Assembly (NCBI RefSeq): GCF_002968015.1
Contig: NZ_PUIP01000003.1
Location: forward strand, 62,001-126,000
DNA: 64,000 nucleotides
DNA from: Massilia phosphatilytica
GTDB lineage: Bacteria; Pseudomonadota; Gammaproteobacteria; Burkholderiales; Burkholderiaceae_D
Reading direction: 5' to 3'
A program made the translations under genes and the position numbers. A model generated the notes under the pieces. That model made no database searches. It saw nothing but the letters and a program-made list of their open reading frames with translations, and was not told the origin of the DNA. Below, in pieces: positions 24,866 to 33,868 of this stretch (positions are counted from its first letter, which is position 1; each line of letters opens with the position of its first letter).

Positions 24866-27013
24866 TCAGGCGGTGGGCAGGGTCGCGCCGATCGGCAGCT
24901 TGCGGATACGGCGGCCGGACAGCGCGTACACGGCGTTGGCCAGTGCCGGCATCAATGCGGCCGTCCCCGGCTCGCCCATGCCGCCGGGCGCGTCGGTGCT
25001 GGCGACGATGTGCGTCTCGACCTTCGGCGCCTCGTGCATGCGCAGCACGCGGTAATCGTGAAAATTGCTCTGTTCGACGCGACCGTCGCGGAACGTGATG
25101 TCGCCGTACAGCGCGCCGCTGATCCCGAACACGATGGCGCTTTCGACCTGGGCGCGCACCGTGTCCGGGTTCACCACCGAACCGCAGTCGACCGCGCACA
25201 CGACGCGCGGCACGCGGATCTCGTTCTCCGGTCCGGCCACGGCATCGACGACGAGCGCCATGTACGTGCCGAACGCGAACTGCACGGACAGGCCGCGGCC
25301 GGCGCTGCCTGCACGGGGCCCCTGCCAGCCGGCCTTGTCCGCCGCCAGCTCCAGCACGCGGCGGGCCCGCGGATCGTGGCCCAGCATGTCGAGCCGGTAG
25401 CGCAGCGGATCGGCGCCGGCCGCCGCCGCCAGCTCGTCGATGAAGCTCTCCACCACGTACACGTTGTGCGTGGGCCCGACGCCGCGCCAGAACGCGGTCG
25501 GGATGTGCGGCGGTTCGTGGCGCACGTACGAGACGCCGATCGCGGGGAAGGCATACGGCGGCGCCTCGGCGCCATCCATCGTCTCGTGGTCGAAGCCGTT
25601 CTGGAACGCGGGCGGCATGAAGCGGCCCAGCACGGAGGATCCCGTGACGTGGTGCGTCCACGCGACGACCTTGCCCCGCGCGTCGAGGCCCGCGCGCACC
25701 CGGTCGTAGAAGTACGGGCGGTACATGTCGTGCTGGATGTCCTGTTCGCGGCTCCACACGACCTTGACGGGATGCGGCACCGCGCGCGCGATGCGCACGG
25801 CACGCTCCACGCCGTCGATCTCCAGCCGGCGCCCGAAGCCGCCGCCCAGCAAATGGTTGTGCACCGTCACGCGCTCTTCCGGCAGGCCCGTCACCTTTGC
25901 GGCCACGGCGCGGGCGCGGGTGATGACCTGGGTGCCGGTCCAGATCTCGCAACTGTCCGGCTTTACGTGCACGGTGCAATTCATCGGCTCCATCGCGGCG
26001 TGTGCAAGGAACGGCAGCTCGTACGTCGCTTCGATCACGCGCGCGGCCTTGGCCAGCGCGGCATCCGGGTCGCCTTCCGAGCGCACCTTCGCGCCCGCAC
26101 CCTGTGCGGCTTTGGCCATGTCGGCCACGATGTCCTGCGTCGCCAGGCGGGCGTTCGGACCATCGTCCCAGCGCGGGGCGAGCGCCACGATGCCCTTGTT
26201 CGCGGCGCCCATGTTGTCGGCGACGACGGCCACGCAATCGTCCAGGCGCACGACCTGGCGCACGCCGCGGATGCGCAGCGCGGCCGCGTCGTGGGCGCCG
26301 GCCAGGCGACCACCGGACACCGGAGAAATCGCCAGCGCGGCCACCTTCATGCCGGGGACGACGGCGTCGATGCCGTAGCGCGCCGACCCGTTCAGCTTGC
26401 CCGGCGTATCGAGGCGTTTCGCCGGCGTGCCGATCAGGCGGAATTCACTGGGCGGTTTCAGCACGACGTCCGCATCCTGCGGCAGCGGCAACGTCGCGGC
26501 GGCGTCGACCAGCTGGCCATAGCGCAGCCTGCGTCCGCTGGGGACGTGCAGCACGGTGCCCCGCTCGGCGCGGCAGGTCGCCGGATCGACGTTCCACCGG
26601 CCGGCCGCCGCGCGCACCAGCAGCACGCGGGCCGTCGCGCCGGCGCGGCGCATGGGTTCCCACGCGGCGCGGATCGTCGTCGAGCCGCCCGTCACCTGGA
26701 AGCCGAGGGCCGGGTTGATGAATTTCGCGTCGTCCGGCGGCGCGTGTTCAAGCACGACGTCCTTCAGGTCGATGTCGAGTTCCTCGGCGACCAGCATCGG
26801 GATCGACGTGTACGTGCCCTGCCCCATCTCCACGTACGGCATGGTCAGGATCACCTTGCCGTCGGGACGGATGCGCACGATGGCATTGGGGGCCAGGCCG
26901 GCACCCGCCGCGAAAGCGCCGGCAGCGGGCAGCGCGAACTGGAGCAGCAGGCCGCCGCCGGCGGCGGCACCGGCCGCGAGGAAGCGGCGCCGGGATAGAG
27001 TGGGATGGGACAA
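24866..27013 (-). CDS. iorB: Isoquinoline 1-oxidoreductase-type molybdopterin large subunit
   Basis: A 715-residue molybdenum hydroxylase of the xanthine-oxidase family. TTG at 27013 is chosen because AGGAGAAGACC precedes it; it opens a twin-arginine signal ([11 protein letters not shown]), so the enzyme is exported folded to the periplasm. Cofactor-binding segments include [30 protein letters not shown] and [11 protein letters not shown] with the catalytic-type Glu. It is the first gene of a minus-strand run iorB-iorA-cytochrome-unknown-LuxR. Substrate is not evident; aldehydes are the common guess. Confidence 0.9.
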   Translation of the reverse strand: MSHPTLSRRRFLAAGAAAGGGLLLQFALPAAGAFAAGAGLAPNAIVRIRPDGKVILTMPYVEMGQGTYTSIPMLVAEELDIDLKDVVLEHAPPDDAKFINPALGFQVTGGSTTIRAAWEPMRRAGATARVLLVRAAAGRWNVDPATCRAERGTVLHVPSGRRLRYGQLVDAAATLPLPQDADVVLKPPSEFRLIGTPAKRLDTPGKLNGSARYGIDAVVPGMKVAALAISPVSGGRLAGAHDAAALRIRGVRQVVRLDDCVAVVADNMGAANKGIVALAPRWDDGPNARLATQDIVADMAKAAQGAGAKVRSEGDPDAALAKAARVIEATYELPFLAHAAMEPMNCTVHVKPDSCEIWTGTQVITRARAVAAKVTGLPEERVTVHNHLLGGGFGRRLEIDGVERAVRIARAVPHPVKVVWSREQDIQHDMYRPYFYDRVRAGLDARGKVVAWTHHVTGSSVLGRFMPPAFQNGFDHETMDGAEAPPYAFPAIGVSYVRHEPPHIPTAFWRGVGPTHNVYVVESFIDELAAAAGADPLRYRLDMLGHDPRARRVLELAADKAGWQGPRAGSAGRGLSVQFAFGTYMALVVDAVAGPENEIRVPRVVCAVDCGSVVNPDTVRAQVESAIVFGISGALYGDITFRDGRVEQSNFHDYRVLRMHEAPKVETHIVASTDAPGGMGEPGTAALMPALANAVYALSGRRIRKLPIGATLPTA

Positions 27014-27121
27014 GGTCTTCTCCTGTGGAATGGTTACCAATCATTGTAGAAAGGCAAGCAGCCTGCCGTGGGCCATGATCGGGGCGATCCGGGCCATGGC
27101 GGCCCTGTCTTTGGATAGGGG

Positions 27122-28060
27122 TCAGTCGGGTCGCCGGCGCAAGTCCTGAGGCGACTGCCGGTACACGCGCACGAGGGCCATCCGCATCTGTTCCGTGCTC
27201 GTGAAACCGGCTTCGCGCGCCACCGCGTCCAGCGGCAGATTCGAGCTTTCCAGCAGCGTGCGCGCGACCTCGGCGCGCATCGTCTCGATGGCGCGCGCCG
27301 GCGATTGCCCGGTCTCCGCGCGGAACGTGCGCGTGAAGTGGCGCCGGCTCATGTGCACCTGCTCGGCGAGTTCGTCGATCGACAGCGGCAGCCGCAGATT
27401 GCGGCGCGCATAGCCGAGCGCCGTGCGGATGCGGTCCGACTTCGGCCGCATCTCGAGCAGGTTCGACGATTGCGTGTCCGCCCCGCTGCGCCAGTGGTAC
27501 AGGACGAGGCGGCGCGCCACCGCGAGCGCGACGTCCACGCCGAGATCGTCCTCGACGAGCGCGAGCGCCAGGTCGATCGACGCCGTCATCCCGGCCGAAC
27601 TCCAGACCTTGCCGTCGCGGATCCACACGCGATCCGAGTCCACGCGGATCGCCGGATGTCGCTCCCGCAGGCCCGCCGCGTGCATGGCGCGCACGGCGAC
27701 GAGGCGCCCGTCCAGCAGGCCGGTCGGCGCCAGCAGCGCCGTGCCATTGCAGACGGTGCCGATGCGGCGGGCGGCGCCGGCGGCTTGGCGCAGCAGCGCG
27801 ACGGTAGCGGCGTCCGGGACGATCGGGTCCGCCGCGCCGAACACGAGGACGGTGTCGAACGCGCCGTCAGCCCCGCGCCACGCCTGGGTTTCCAGGGTGG
27901 CGCCGGCAGCGCTGCGGGTGGGCGTCCCGTGCGCGGACACGGTGCGCAGGTCGTAGCGCCGGCCGCCGTTTTCGTCGTTGGCGAGGTCGAACACGGTCAT
28001 GGCGCCCAGGTCGACGAGCTGGAAGCCGGGGAACAGGAAAAAGGCGATGGTACGGGTCAT
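27122..28060 (-). CDS. GlxA-type AraC-family regulator with DJ-1/PfpI domain
   Basis: A 312-residue regulator. Residues about 1-190 form a DJ-1/PfpI-like domain, with the Cys of the nucleophile elbow in GTVCNGTALLA. Residues about 215-312 form an AraC helix-turn-helix (SIDELAEQVHMSRRHFTRTF). The start MTRTIAFFLFPGF at 28060 is the normal beginning of the domain; the longer frame is unlikely. It lies 108 bp upstream of iorB on the same strand and may control that operon, but it may also act alone. Confidence 0.88.
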   Translation of the reverse strand: MTRTIAFFLFPGFQLVDLGAMTVFDLANDENGGRRYDLRTVSAHGTPTRSAAGATLETQAWRGADGAFDTVLVFGAADPIVPDAATVALLRQAAGAARRIGTVCNGTALLAPTGLLDGRLVAVRAMHAAGLRERHPAIRVDSDRVWIRDGKVWSSAGMTASIDLALALVEDDLGVDVALAVARRLVLYHWRSGADTQSSNLLEMRPKSDRIRTALGYARRNLRLPLSIDELAEQVHMSRRHFTRTFRAETGQSPARAIETMRAEVARTLLESSNLPLDAVAREAGFTSTEQMRMALVRVYRQSPQDLRRRPD

Positions 28061-28218
28061 GGTCAAGGCAGGATGATCGCGCACCTGGCCACACGGGTTG
28101 GGACGTTTTTCCCTCGTTGACGGCCATGCGGCGTGCCCGGCGCCGCGCATGGTCATGCTGCCTTACGCGAGCCTGCCCGACTGGGGCGGCGCTGGACGAT
28201 TGTCCCGGCGACCGCCAG

Positions 28219-28275
28219 GGCACTGTGCAGGACCGGGCACCGGTACAGTGCCGGTCACGATCGGGCGACTGTGCC
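28219..28275. promoter_or_regulatory. Cluster of three CACTGT-type boxes upstream of phzF-like gene
   Basis: GGCACTGT (28219-28226) and ACAGTGCC (28245-28252) form an 8-bp inverted repeat; GACTGTGCC (28267-28275) is a third, direct copy. A promoter-like TAGACT lies at 28299-28304, so the third box sits just upstream of where the -35 region would be. The arrangement suggests an activator site; the regulator is unknown. The rest of the 272-bp gap 28061-28332 shows nothing further. Confidence 0.5.
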
Positions 28276-28332
28276 TGTCGATGCCACCCGCCCTTGCGTA
28301 GACTGGTCCCATCCCCACAACGCGAGATCCGC

Positions 28333-29211
28333 ATGGCACGCCACCCTTTCAAGACCGTCGACGTCTTCACCGCCACCCCGTTCCAGGGCAACCCGCTCGC
28401 CGTCGTGTTCGACGCCTGCGACTTGTCCACCGCACAGATGCAGCGCATCGCCAACTGGACCAACCTGTCGGAAACCACGTTCGTGCTGCGCCCAACGCTG
28501 GCAGGCGCCGACTACCGCGTGCGCATCTTCACGCCCGGCGCCGAGCTCCCGTTCGCGGGCCACCCGACGATCGGCACCGCGCACGCGCTGCTGGAAGCGG
28601 GCGCGATCGCGCCGCGCGACGGCGTCCTCTTGCAGGAAAGCGCGGCGGGCCTCGTCCGGCTGGACGTGACGCACGCCGACGACGGCGCCCGCTGGATCGC
28701 GTTCGAACTGCCGGCGCCGACGATCACCCCGCTGGACGCGGCGCAGGCGGAGGAACTCGCGCGCATCCTGGGCACGCCGCTCGCGGATAGCGCCCCGCCG
28801 TGCCTCGTGGATGCGGGAACGCGCTGGGTCGTCGCGCAATTGCCGAACGCCGGCGCCGTGCTGGCCGCCACGCCCGACCTGGCCCGCATGAAGGCGCACG
28901 ATGCGGCGACCGGCAACACGGGCGTGCTCGTGTTCGGCCCGCACGCCGACGGCAACGCCGCACGCATCGAGGTGCGCGCATTCGCGCCCGCGCACGGCGT
29001 CGATGAAGACCCGGTCTGCGGCAGCGGCAACGGGTCCGTCGCGGCGTACCTGCGCCACACGGGCCAGGCCGACACGTTCGGCCGCGACTTCCTGTCCAGC
29101 CAGGGCGCCGCCGTGGGGCGGGCCGGCATCCTGCGCCTCACGATCGCCGACGACGCGATCCGGGTGGGCGGCAATGCCGTCACCTGCGTCGAGGGCTTTT
29201 TGACCTTCTGA
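28333..29211 (+). CDS. PhzF-family isomerase/epimerase-like protein
   Basis: A 292-residue PhzF-fold protein. The catalytic Glu is in NLSETTFVL (about residue 45), and other family marks are FAGHPTIGTAHALL and EDPVCGSGNGSVAAYL. Relatives isomerise small acids (as in phenazine synthesis) or have unknown roles. It is monocistronic, divergent from the GlxA regulator across a 272-bp region that contains repeated CACTGT boxes. Confidence 0.88.
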   Translation: MARHPFKTVDVFTATPFQGNPLAVVFDACDLSTAQMQRIANWTNLSETTFVLRPTLAGADYRVRIFTPGAELPFAGHPTIGTAHALLEAGAIAPRDGVLLQESAAGLVRLDVTHADDGARWIAFELPAPTITPLDAAQAEELARILGTPLADSAPPCLVDAGTRWVVAQLPNAGAVLAATPDLARMKAHDAATGNTGVLVFGPHADGNAARIEVRAFAPAHGVDEDPVCGSGNGSVAAYLRHTGQADTFGRDFLSSQGAAVGRAGILRLTIADDAIRVGGNAVTCVEGFLTF

Positions 29212-29214
29212 GCT

Positions 29215-29256
29215 TGATCGAACCGCCGGGCCGGGCTACGCTGGCGGTTTCGATCA
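29215..29256. repeat. Inverted repeat spanning the promoter of the TfoX-like gene
   Basis: TGATCGAACCGCC pairs with GGCGGTTTCGATCA (one bulged T) around a 15-nt loop, starting 3 bp after the phzF-like stop. A promoter-like TACGCT (29237-29242) lies in the loop. It may end the upstream transcript or act as an operator. Confidence 0.5.
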
Positions 29257-29272
29257 CGGCACGGAGACACGC

Positions 29273-29623
29273 ATGGCAACGGACAAGAGCTTCATCGACT
29301 ACGTCGGGGAAGTCGTGGGACTGGGGGCGCGGCTGACGCACCGGAAGATGTTCGGCGAATACGCGCTGTACGTGGACGACAAGGTGGTGGCCTTCGCCTG
29401 CGATGGCAGCCTGTTCGTCAAGCCGTCCGACGCCGCCGCGCGGCTCGCGCCCGACCTGCCGCAAGGGCCGCCCTACCCCGGCGCCAAGGATTATCCCATC
29501 GCCGACGAATTATTGGACGAGCCGGAGGCGCTGCGCCGCCTGTTGCTGGAGACAGCCGCGATCATGCCGCCGCCAAAGCCGAAGAAGCCGGCGGCGGCGC
29601 GGGCGAAGCGGGCCGCGGATTGA
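29273..29623 (+). CDS. TfoX/Sxy N-terminal domain protein
   Basis: A 116-residue TfoX N-terminal domain, seen in YVGEVVGLGARLTHRKMFGEYALYVDDKVVAF, followed by a Pro-Lys-Ala tail. The family is named for a competence regulator, but single-domain members such as this have no proven role. The ATG follows CACGGAGACACGC. It probably has its own promoter within the inverted repeat upstream. Confidence 0.85.
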   Translation: MATDKSFIDYVGEVVGLGARLTHRKMFGEYALYVDDKVVAFACDGSLFVKPSDAAARLAPDLPQGPPYPGAKDYPIADELLDEPEALRRLLLETAAIMPPPKPKKPAAARAKRAAD

Positions 29624-29717
29624 ATCGATGACGTGACAATCCACGCATTTCCCGGACAGGATTTCCGATAATCTTTGCAACCACGCCTCCGCCCCATTCT
29701 TCCGCAGGGAACAGGAA

Positions 29718-30746
29718 TTGAAAAGAAACCTTTTGGTGCTACTGGCCTTGCTGTCGCTGGCGCTGATCGGCTCCTTCGTCGCCCTGCCGGACCTGTACCG
29801 GCCGTCCCACTCCGGCACGACGATCGATGGCGCCACGCGCGCACAGGTGATCGATACGCTCGTTGCCCGGCTCGGCGAGCACTACGTATTCCCCGCGACG
29901 GCCAGGCAGATCGCAACCTTGCTGCGCAAGCGGCAGCGGGACGGCGCGTACGACGCCCTGACGAATGGCGCGCAGTTTGCCGCACAGCTCACGGCCGATA
30001 TGGCGTCCGTCGCCCACGACCTGCACCTGAAAGTGAAATTCAGCCCGGCGCGCCTGCGCCCCGGCGGCGGACCGGATGCAATGACGGCTGCTGCGTCGCG
30101 CTCTGCCCGGGACCGCAAGGACGGCGTCGACAACGTCGACCACCTGGGTCCTGCCATCGGGTATCTGCGGATATCGGCATTCCCGCCCCGTTCCCTGGTC
30201 GCGGCGCGGTATGCGTCCGCGCTGAACGCGCTGTCCGATACCGACGCGCTCATCATCGACGTGCGCGCCAACCGCGGCGGCGCGCCCGAATCGGTGGCCC
30301 TACTGATCAGCTATTTCGTCGACCGCCCCACGCGCCTGAACGACATCTGGTCGCGCGATTCCGGCAGGACGACGCAGACCTGGACCGAAGGTCAACTCGA
30401 CGGCCGGCGCTATGGCGGCAAGAAGCCCGTCGTGATCCTCGCTGGTCCGGGTACGGCATCCGCCGGCGAAGACTTCACGTACACGATGCAGGCATTGCAA
30501 CGCGCCACTGTGATCGGAGAGCGGACGTGGGGTGGTGCCCATCCGGCCGGGTTGTACCGCCTCGGCGACCACTTTTTCGCGGCCATCCCGCATAGCCGCT
30601 CCATCAGCCCGATCACGCACACCAACTGGGAAGGCACAGGGGTCGCACCCGATGTCGCGGCGCCATCCGCCGATGCGCTGGCGATGGCGAAAGACCTGCT
30701 GCAGCGGCAGCTCGGTGCTGCCTTGCCGCTTCATGGCGAGAAATGA
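29718..30746 (+). CDS. S41-family (tail-specific type) serine peptidase
   Basis: A 342-residue protein with an N-terminal membrane anchor or signal (MKRNLLVLLALLSLALIGSFVA) and an S41 domain lacking a PDZ insertion. The nucleophile is Ser248 in GPGTASAGEDF; ALIIDVRANRGG (about 176-188) is the family core. It is related to the interphotoreceptor-retinol-binding-like S41 group. The start is TTG at 29718 after ACAGGAA. A promoter-like TAATCT lies at 29669-29674. It overlaps the next gene by 4 bp (ATGA), forming a three-gene run with a metallopeptidase-like gene and lspA. Confidence 0.82.
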   Translation: MKRNLLVLLALLSLALIGSFVALPDLYRPSHSGTTIDGATRAQVIDTLVARLGEHYVFPATARQIATLLRKRQRDGAYDALTNGAQFAAQLTADMASVAHDLHLKVKFSPARLRPGGGPDAMTAAASRSARDRKDGVDNVDHLGPAIGYLRISAFPPRSLVAARYASALNALSDTDALIIDVRANRGGAPESVALLISYFVDRPTRLNDIWSRDSGRTTQTWTEGQLDGRRYGGKKPVVILAGPGTASAGEDFTYTMQALQRATVIGERTWGGAHPAGLYRLGDHFFAAIPHSRSISPITHTNWEGTGVAPDVAAPSADALAMAKDLLQRQLGAALPLHGEK

Positions 30747-31510
30747 GCATGAAAAAATTCATCAAACTCGTGTTGTGCGTGGCGGCGCTGGCCATTCCCG
30801 TCCGGGCGCTGTGCTCGTCCGCCTGGGTGAACCGCGCCTTCGTCGGCGCCGGGGACTATGTGCAGATCGACGATGGCGTCTATGCCGCGCGCGACCTGCC
30901 GCCCGAGGAGCGCCGGCGCGCCCTGGCCGCCTTGCGCGATGCCCGCGGGCGTATCGCCGAAACGTTTGGCGTGCCGGTGGCGCGGCCGCTGACGATCATC
31001 GCGGCCAATGACCGGGAGGCGGCACGCTTCGGCCTGGCGGACGACGTCCCCGGCACGGCATTCATCTCCCCGCTGCGCACCGAGGTGGTACTGAATCTGG
31101 CCCACTTCAGCATCGACGTGACGGCCCACGAGCTGGTACATGCCGAAGTGGCGCAACGCCTTGGGGTGTGGACCCGGGCCGTCGAGCTGCCGGTATGGTT
31201 CGACGAGGGCGTCGCCGTGCAGCTCGACCGGCGCGGGCCTTACCTCGTCGATTGCGGCGCCGTCGGTGAGCAGCGCATCCGCGAGGTGCGGCAACTGACG
31301 AGCGTGCGCCGCTTCTGGCATGGTGACAGGGGGCAGATCGTGCGCAACTACCAGGCGGCCAAATGCGCGGCAGCCGAGGTGCTGGAGCGGCATCCGCCGC
31401 GCACCCTCTACGCGTCGCTGGCACGGCTGACCCGGGGTGAGCATTTCGACGACGTGTTCGGGGCCGCGCCGGCAACACCCCGAACGGCAGACCTGACCGA
31501 TCCACGCTGA
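30743..31510 (+). CDS. Gluzincin-type metallopeptidase-like exported protein
   Basis: A 255-residue protein with a signal peptide and the zinc motif HELVH (129-133), followed 22 residues later by the Glu of LPVWFDEGVA (Glu155), the usual spacing and context of peptidase-MA-like gluzincins. Three Cys residues near 24, 180 and 212 could form a disulphide. Its substrate is unknown. Translation is coupled to the S41 peptidase gene; lspA follows after 21 bp. Confidence 0.72.
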   Translation: MSMKKFIKLVLCVAALAIPVRALCSSAWVNRAFVGAGDYVQIDDGVYAARDLPPEERRRALAALRDARGRIAETFGVPVARPLTIIAANDREAARFGLADDVPGTAFISPLRTEVVLNLAHFSIDVTAHELVHAEVAQRLGVWTRAVELPVWFDEGVAVQLDRRGPYLVDCGAVGEQRIREVRQLTSVRRFWHGDRGQIVRNYQAAKCAAAEVLERHPPRTLYASLARLTRGEHFDDVFGAAPATPRTADLTDPR

Positions 31511-31531
31511 ACGCAACGAAAGGCTTCCCGC

Positions 31532-32005
31532 ATGCCCTTGCTCCGCATCGCGATCGCATCGCTGGTCTTCTTCGGCCTGGATCGTCTTTCGAAAATCATC
31601 ATCGTGCAATGGCTCGACCTCGCGACCCTCCAGCGCCTCCCCGCCTGGCCGCCGTATCTGAATTTCGTCATGGCGTGGAACAAGGGCGTGAACTTCGGTT
31701 TCCTGGACGGGTTCGACGCCCGCTGGCTGCTGGTCGCGCTCAGCGTGGGCGTCTCGGTTGCATTGATGCTGTGGGCGCGCAGGCAACCAGGATGGGCTCC
31801 GCTGCTGGCGTCCGGCGCCATCATCGGCGGTGCGCTCGGCAATGCTTATGACCGGGTCGTCTACGGCGCAGTGGCCGATTACATCAACGTGAGCTGCTGC
31901 GCGATCGACAATCCGTATTCGTTCAACGTGGCCGATGTGTGGATTTTCGGCGGTGCGATGTTGCTGGTCCTGGCGCACGGTTCCGGCAAAGCCATCAAAA
32001 TTTAG
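31532..32005 (+). CDS. lspA: Signal peptidase II (lipoprotein signal peptidase), probably accessory copy
   Basis: A 157-residue LspA with four membrane helices. All hallmarks are present: LDRLSKIIIV in the first helix, WNKGVNFGFL, GALGNAYDRVVYGAVADYI with catalytic Asp116 and FNVADVWI with Asp135. It cleaves signal peptides from prolipoproteins in the inner membrane. It is not beside ileS or ribF, the usual neighbours of the housekeeping lspA, but ends a cluster with two peptidase-like genes, which suggests a second, specialised copy. Confidence 0.88.
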   Translation: MPLLRIAIASLVFFGLDRLSKIIIVQWLDLATLQRLPAWPPYLNFVMAWNKGVNFGFLDGFDARWLLVALSVGVSVALMLWARRQPGWAPLLASGAIIGGALGNAYDRVVYGAVADYINVSCCAIDNPYSFNVADVWIFGGAMLLVLAHGSGKAIKI

Positions 32006-32042
32006 TTATCGATATCATTTGTTGCCCGACCTGTGCTAGCAT
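32005..32042 (+). promoter_or_regulatory. Candidate promoter and LacI-type operator for the GH43 gene
   Basis: GTTATCGATATC (32005-32016) is a 12-bp palindrome with one mismatched pair and a central CG, the shape of LacI-family operators. The extended -10 TGCTAGCAT lies at 32034-32042, 34 bp before the GH43 start. The operator begins on the last base of the lspA stop. Confidence 0.45.
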
Positions 32043-32075
32043 GCGTGCTCGTTCATCATCCGACCACGAGCCGCC

Positions 32076-33047
32076 ATGCAGATGCCACGCCGTTTCCTCG
32101 CCGTTCTCGCCCCCGCCCTGTCGATCGCCTTCGCCGCGCACGCTGCCGCGCCGCAGACGGGACGGCCCATCGCCACCCGCTTCAACGCGGACCCGTCGCC
32201 GCACTTCTTCCCGGCCGCGAAAGGCGACAAGTTCTACCTGTACGCGACGGACGACGCGTCGAACTCCGGCAAATACTGGGATAACGTCACGTGGCGCCTG
32301 TACACGTCGCCCGACATGAAGACGTGGCGCGATGCCGGCGTGCCGCTGGCCGTCACCGTGTTCAAGTGGGCCCGGCCCGACGCGAAGGCGTGGGCGCCGG
32401 AAGCGGTCTACCGCAACGGCAAATACTATTTCTATGCGCCGGTCGGCGGCGACAAGATCGGCGTGGCCGTATCCGACCGCCCGGACGGCGGCTTCGTCGA
32501 TGCGCGCAAGGATCCGCTCGTCGACCGGGAGCGCGACGTGAACGCGGGCGACGAGCCGATCGACCCGGCCGTCTTCGTCGACAAGGATGGGCAGGCCTAC
32601 ATGTATTTCGGCACGCGCGTGCCGAAGGTCGTGAAGCTGAAGGCCGACATGATCTCGCTGGACGGTCCGATCCGCATCGTGCAGATCGACGGCCTGTCCG
32701 CGTCCGATGGGAAGAAGAAGTATGGCGAGGCGCCGTTCATGCACGAGCATAACGGCGTGTACTACTTCACGTTCTCGTCCGGCTGGCCCGGGCAGATCCT
32801 GTACGCGACCGCCAGCTCGCCGATGGGCCCCTTCACGTACCGCGGCGTCATGATCGACTACCTGAAGATCTCGACGAACCACCAGGCGATCCTGGAACAC
32901 GACGGCAAGAGCTGGGTGTTCTACCACGACGCCTTGCTGCCGGGCGGTGGCGGCTACCGCCGCTCGATCGCCATCGCGCCGCTGGAATACGGCGCCGATG
33001 GATCGATCAAACAGCTCGCCATCAAGCCCGGCCAGCCGAACGACTGA
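32076..33047 (+). CDS. Secreted GH43-family glycosidase
   Basis: A 323-residue five-bladed propeller enzyme with a signal peptide (about 1-24). The three acidic catalytic positions of GH43 are visible: Asp39 (FNADPSPHFF), Asp163 (EPIDPAVFVD) and Glu218 (YGEAPFMHEHNG). Such enzymes remove arabinose, xylose or beta-1,3-galactose; the substrate cannot be fixed by eye. It is monocistronic with its own promoter and candidate LacI-type operator, and converges with the coiled-coil gene. Confidence 0.88.
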   Translation: MQMPRRFLAVLAPALSIAFAAHAAAPQTGRPIATRFNADPSPHFFPAAKGDKFYLYATDDASNSGKYWDNVTWRLYTSPDMKTWRDAGVPLAVTVFKWARPDAKAWAPEAVYRNGKYYFYAPVGGDKIGVAVSDRPDGGFVDARKDPLVDRERDVNAGDEPIDPAVFVDKDGQAYMYFGTRVPKVVKLKADMISLDGPIRIVQIDGLSASDGKKKYGEAPFMHEHNGVYYFTFSSGWPGQILYATASSPMGPFTYRGVMIDYLKISTNHQAILEHDGKSWVFYHDALLPGGGGYRRSIAIAPLEYGADGSIKQLAIKPGQPND

Positions 33048-33064
33048 CCGGGGATATCACGTCC

Positions 33065-33829
33065 TCAGGCCGCCGTCTTGCCCGACAGGCGCTTGAGGCG
33101 TTCCAGCGCGCTCTCGCCGGCCGTTTCCGGCTGGCTGACGGACTTGCGGATCGCATCCAGTTCCGCCTGCTGGTCCAGCGGCTTCTGGCCGATGTCGGCG
33201 ACGATCCGCATGCCGGACGCCTCGTTCGTCACGGCCTGGGCGCGGCGGGTCAGCGCCGACAGCGCCGTCGAGTTGTCGCGCATGCTCGTCAGGCCGTTCA
33301 GCTGTTCCTGGCGCTCGATGCGCAGTTGTTGCAGCTCCTTCTGCGCGTTGGCGGCAGCCAGCGCCTGCATCGCCTTCTTGGCCTGGGCGTCGAATTCGGC
33401 CAGCTGCTTCGACAGCGCATCGACGATCTTCTGCAGCTCGTCCATGTACGCCTTCGCATCCGCCTCTTCCTGGATTTCCTGCGGCAGGCGCGCCTTGTTC
33501 GCTTCCAGCTCGTCGCAGAACATCGTCACGGTCGCTTCCGAGATCGTGCCGGCGGCCAGGCGCTCGGCCAGCTTTTCTGCGGCGCGTTCGTCGTTGACGA
33601 TCAGGTTCTGCAGGTTCACCACGTCGCCATGCTCCTTGTCGAACGACGCGCGCGACGTCGCCAGCAGCTGCGCGGTCTCGCGCAGGGTGGCGACGAGGCG
33701 GTCGCGGTCGGCCTCGGTCGCGGTTTCGGGGTCGAAGTTCGCGATGGCCTCGGCGATACGGTTGCCCAGTGCGCCGAAATGCTTCGTGACCAGTCGTGCG
33801 GTCAGGCCCCATCCACTAGCGTTGCTCAT
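33065..33829 (-). CDS. Coiled-coil protein of unknown function, third gene of the DUF2491 cluster
   Basis: A 254-residue soluble protein, mostly helical, with long heptad-like stretches from about 80 to 185 (ELQKIVDALSKQLAEFDAQAKK, QQLRIERQEQL). No signal or membrane segment. In E. coli the DUF2491 gene yjfK lies beside yjfJ, a PspA-like coiled-coil protein, so this may hold the same place, but sequence similarity is not obvious to me. It follows the DUF2491 gene by 39 bp with GAAAGGAACAACA before its ATG. Confidence 0.7.
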   Translation of the reverse strand: MSNASGWGLTARLVTKHFGALGNRIAEAIANFDPETATEADRDRLVATLRETAQLLATSRASFDKEHGDVVNLQNLIVNDERAAEKLAERLAAGTISEATVTMFCDELEANKARLPQEIQEEADAKAYMDELQKIVDALSKQLAEFDAQAKKAMQALAAANAQKELQQLRIERQEQLNGLTSMRDNSTALSALTRRAQAVTNEASGMRIVADIGQKPLDQQAELDAIRKSVSQPETAGESALERLKRLSGKTAA

Positions 33830-33868
33830 TGTTGTTCCTTTCTGCGGTGAAGAAAACGGTTGCTACGG

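Noticed and set aside
28061..28156. Longer start for the GlxA-type regulator
   Set aside because: The added residues are not part of the fold and the normal family start is at 28060.
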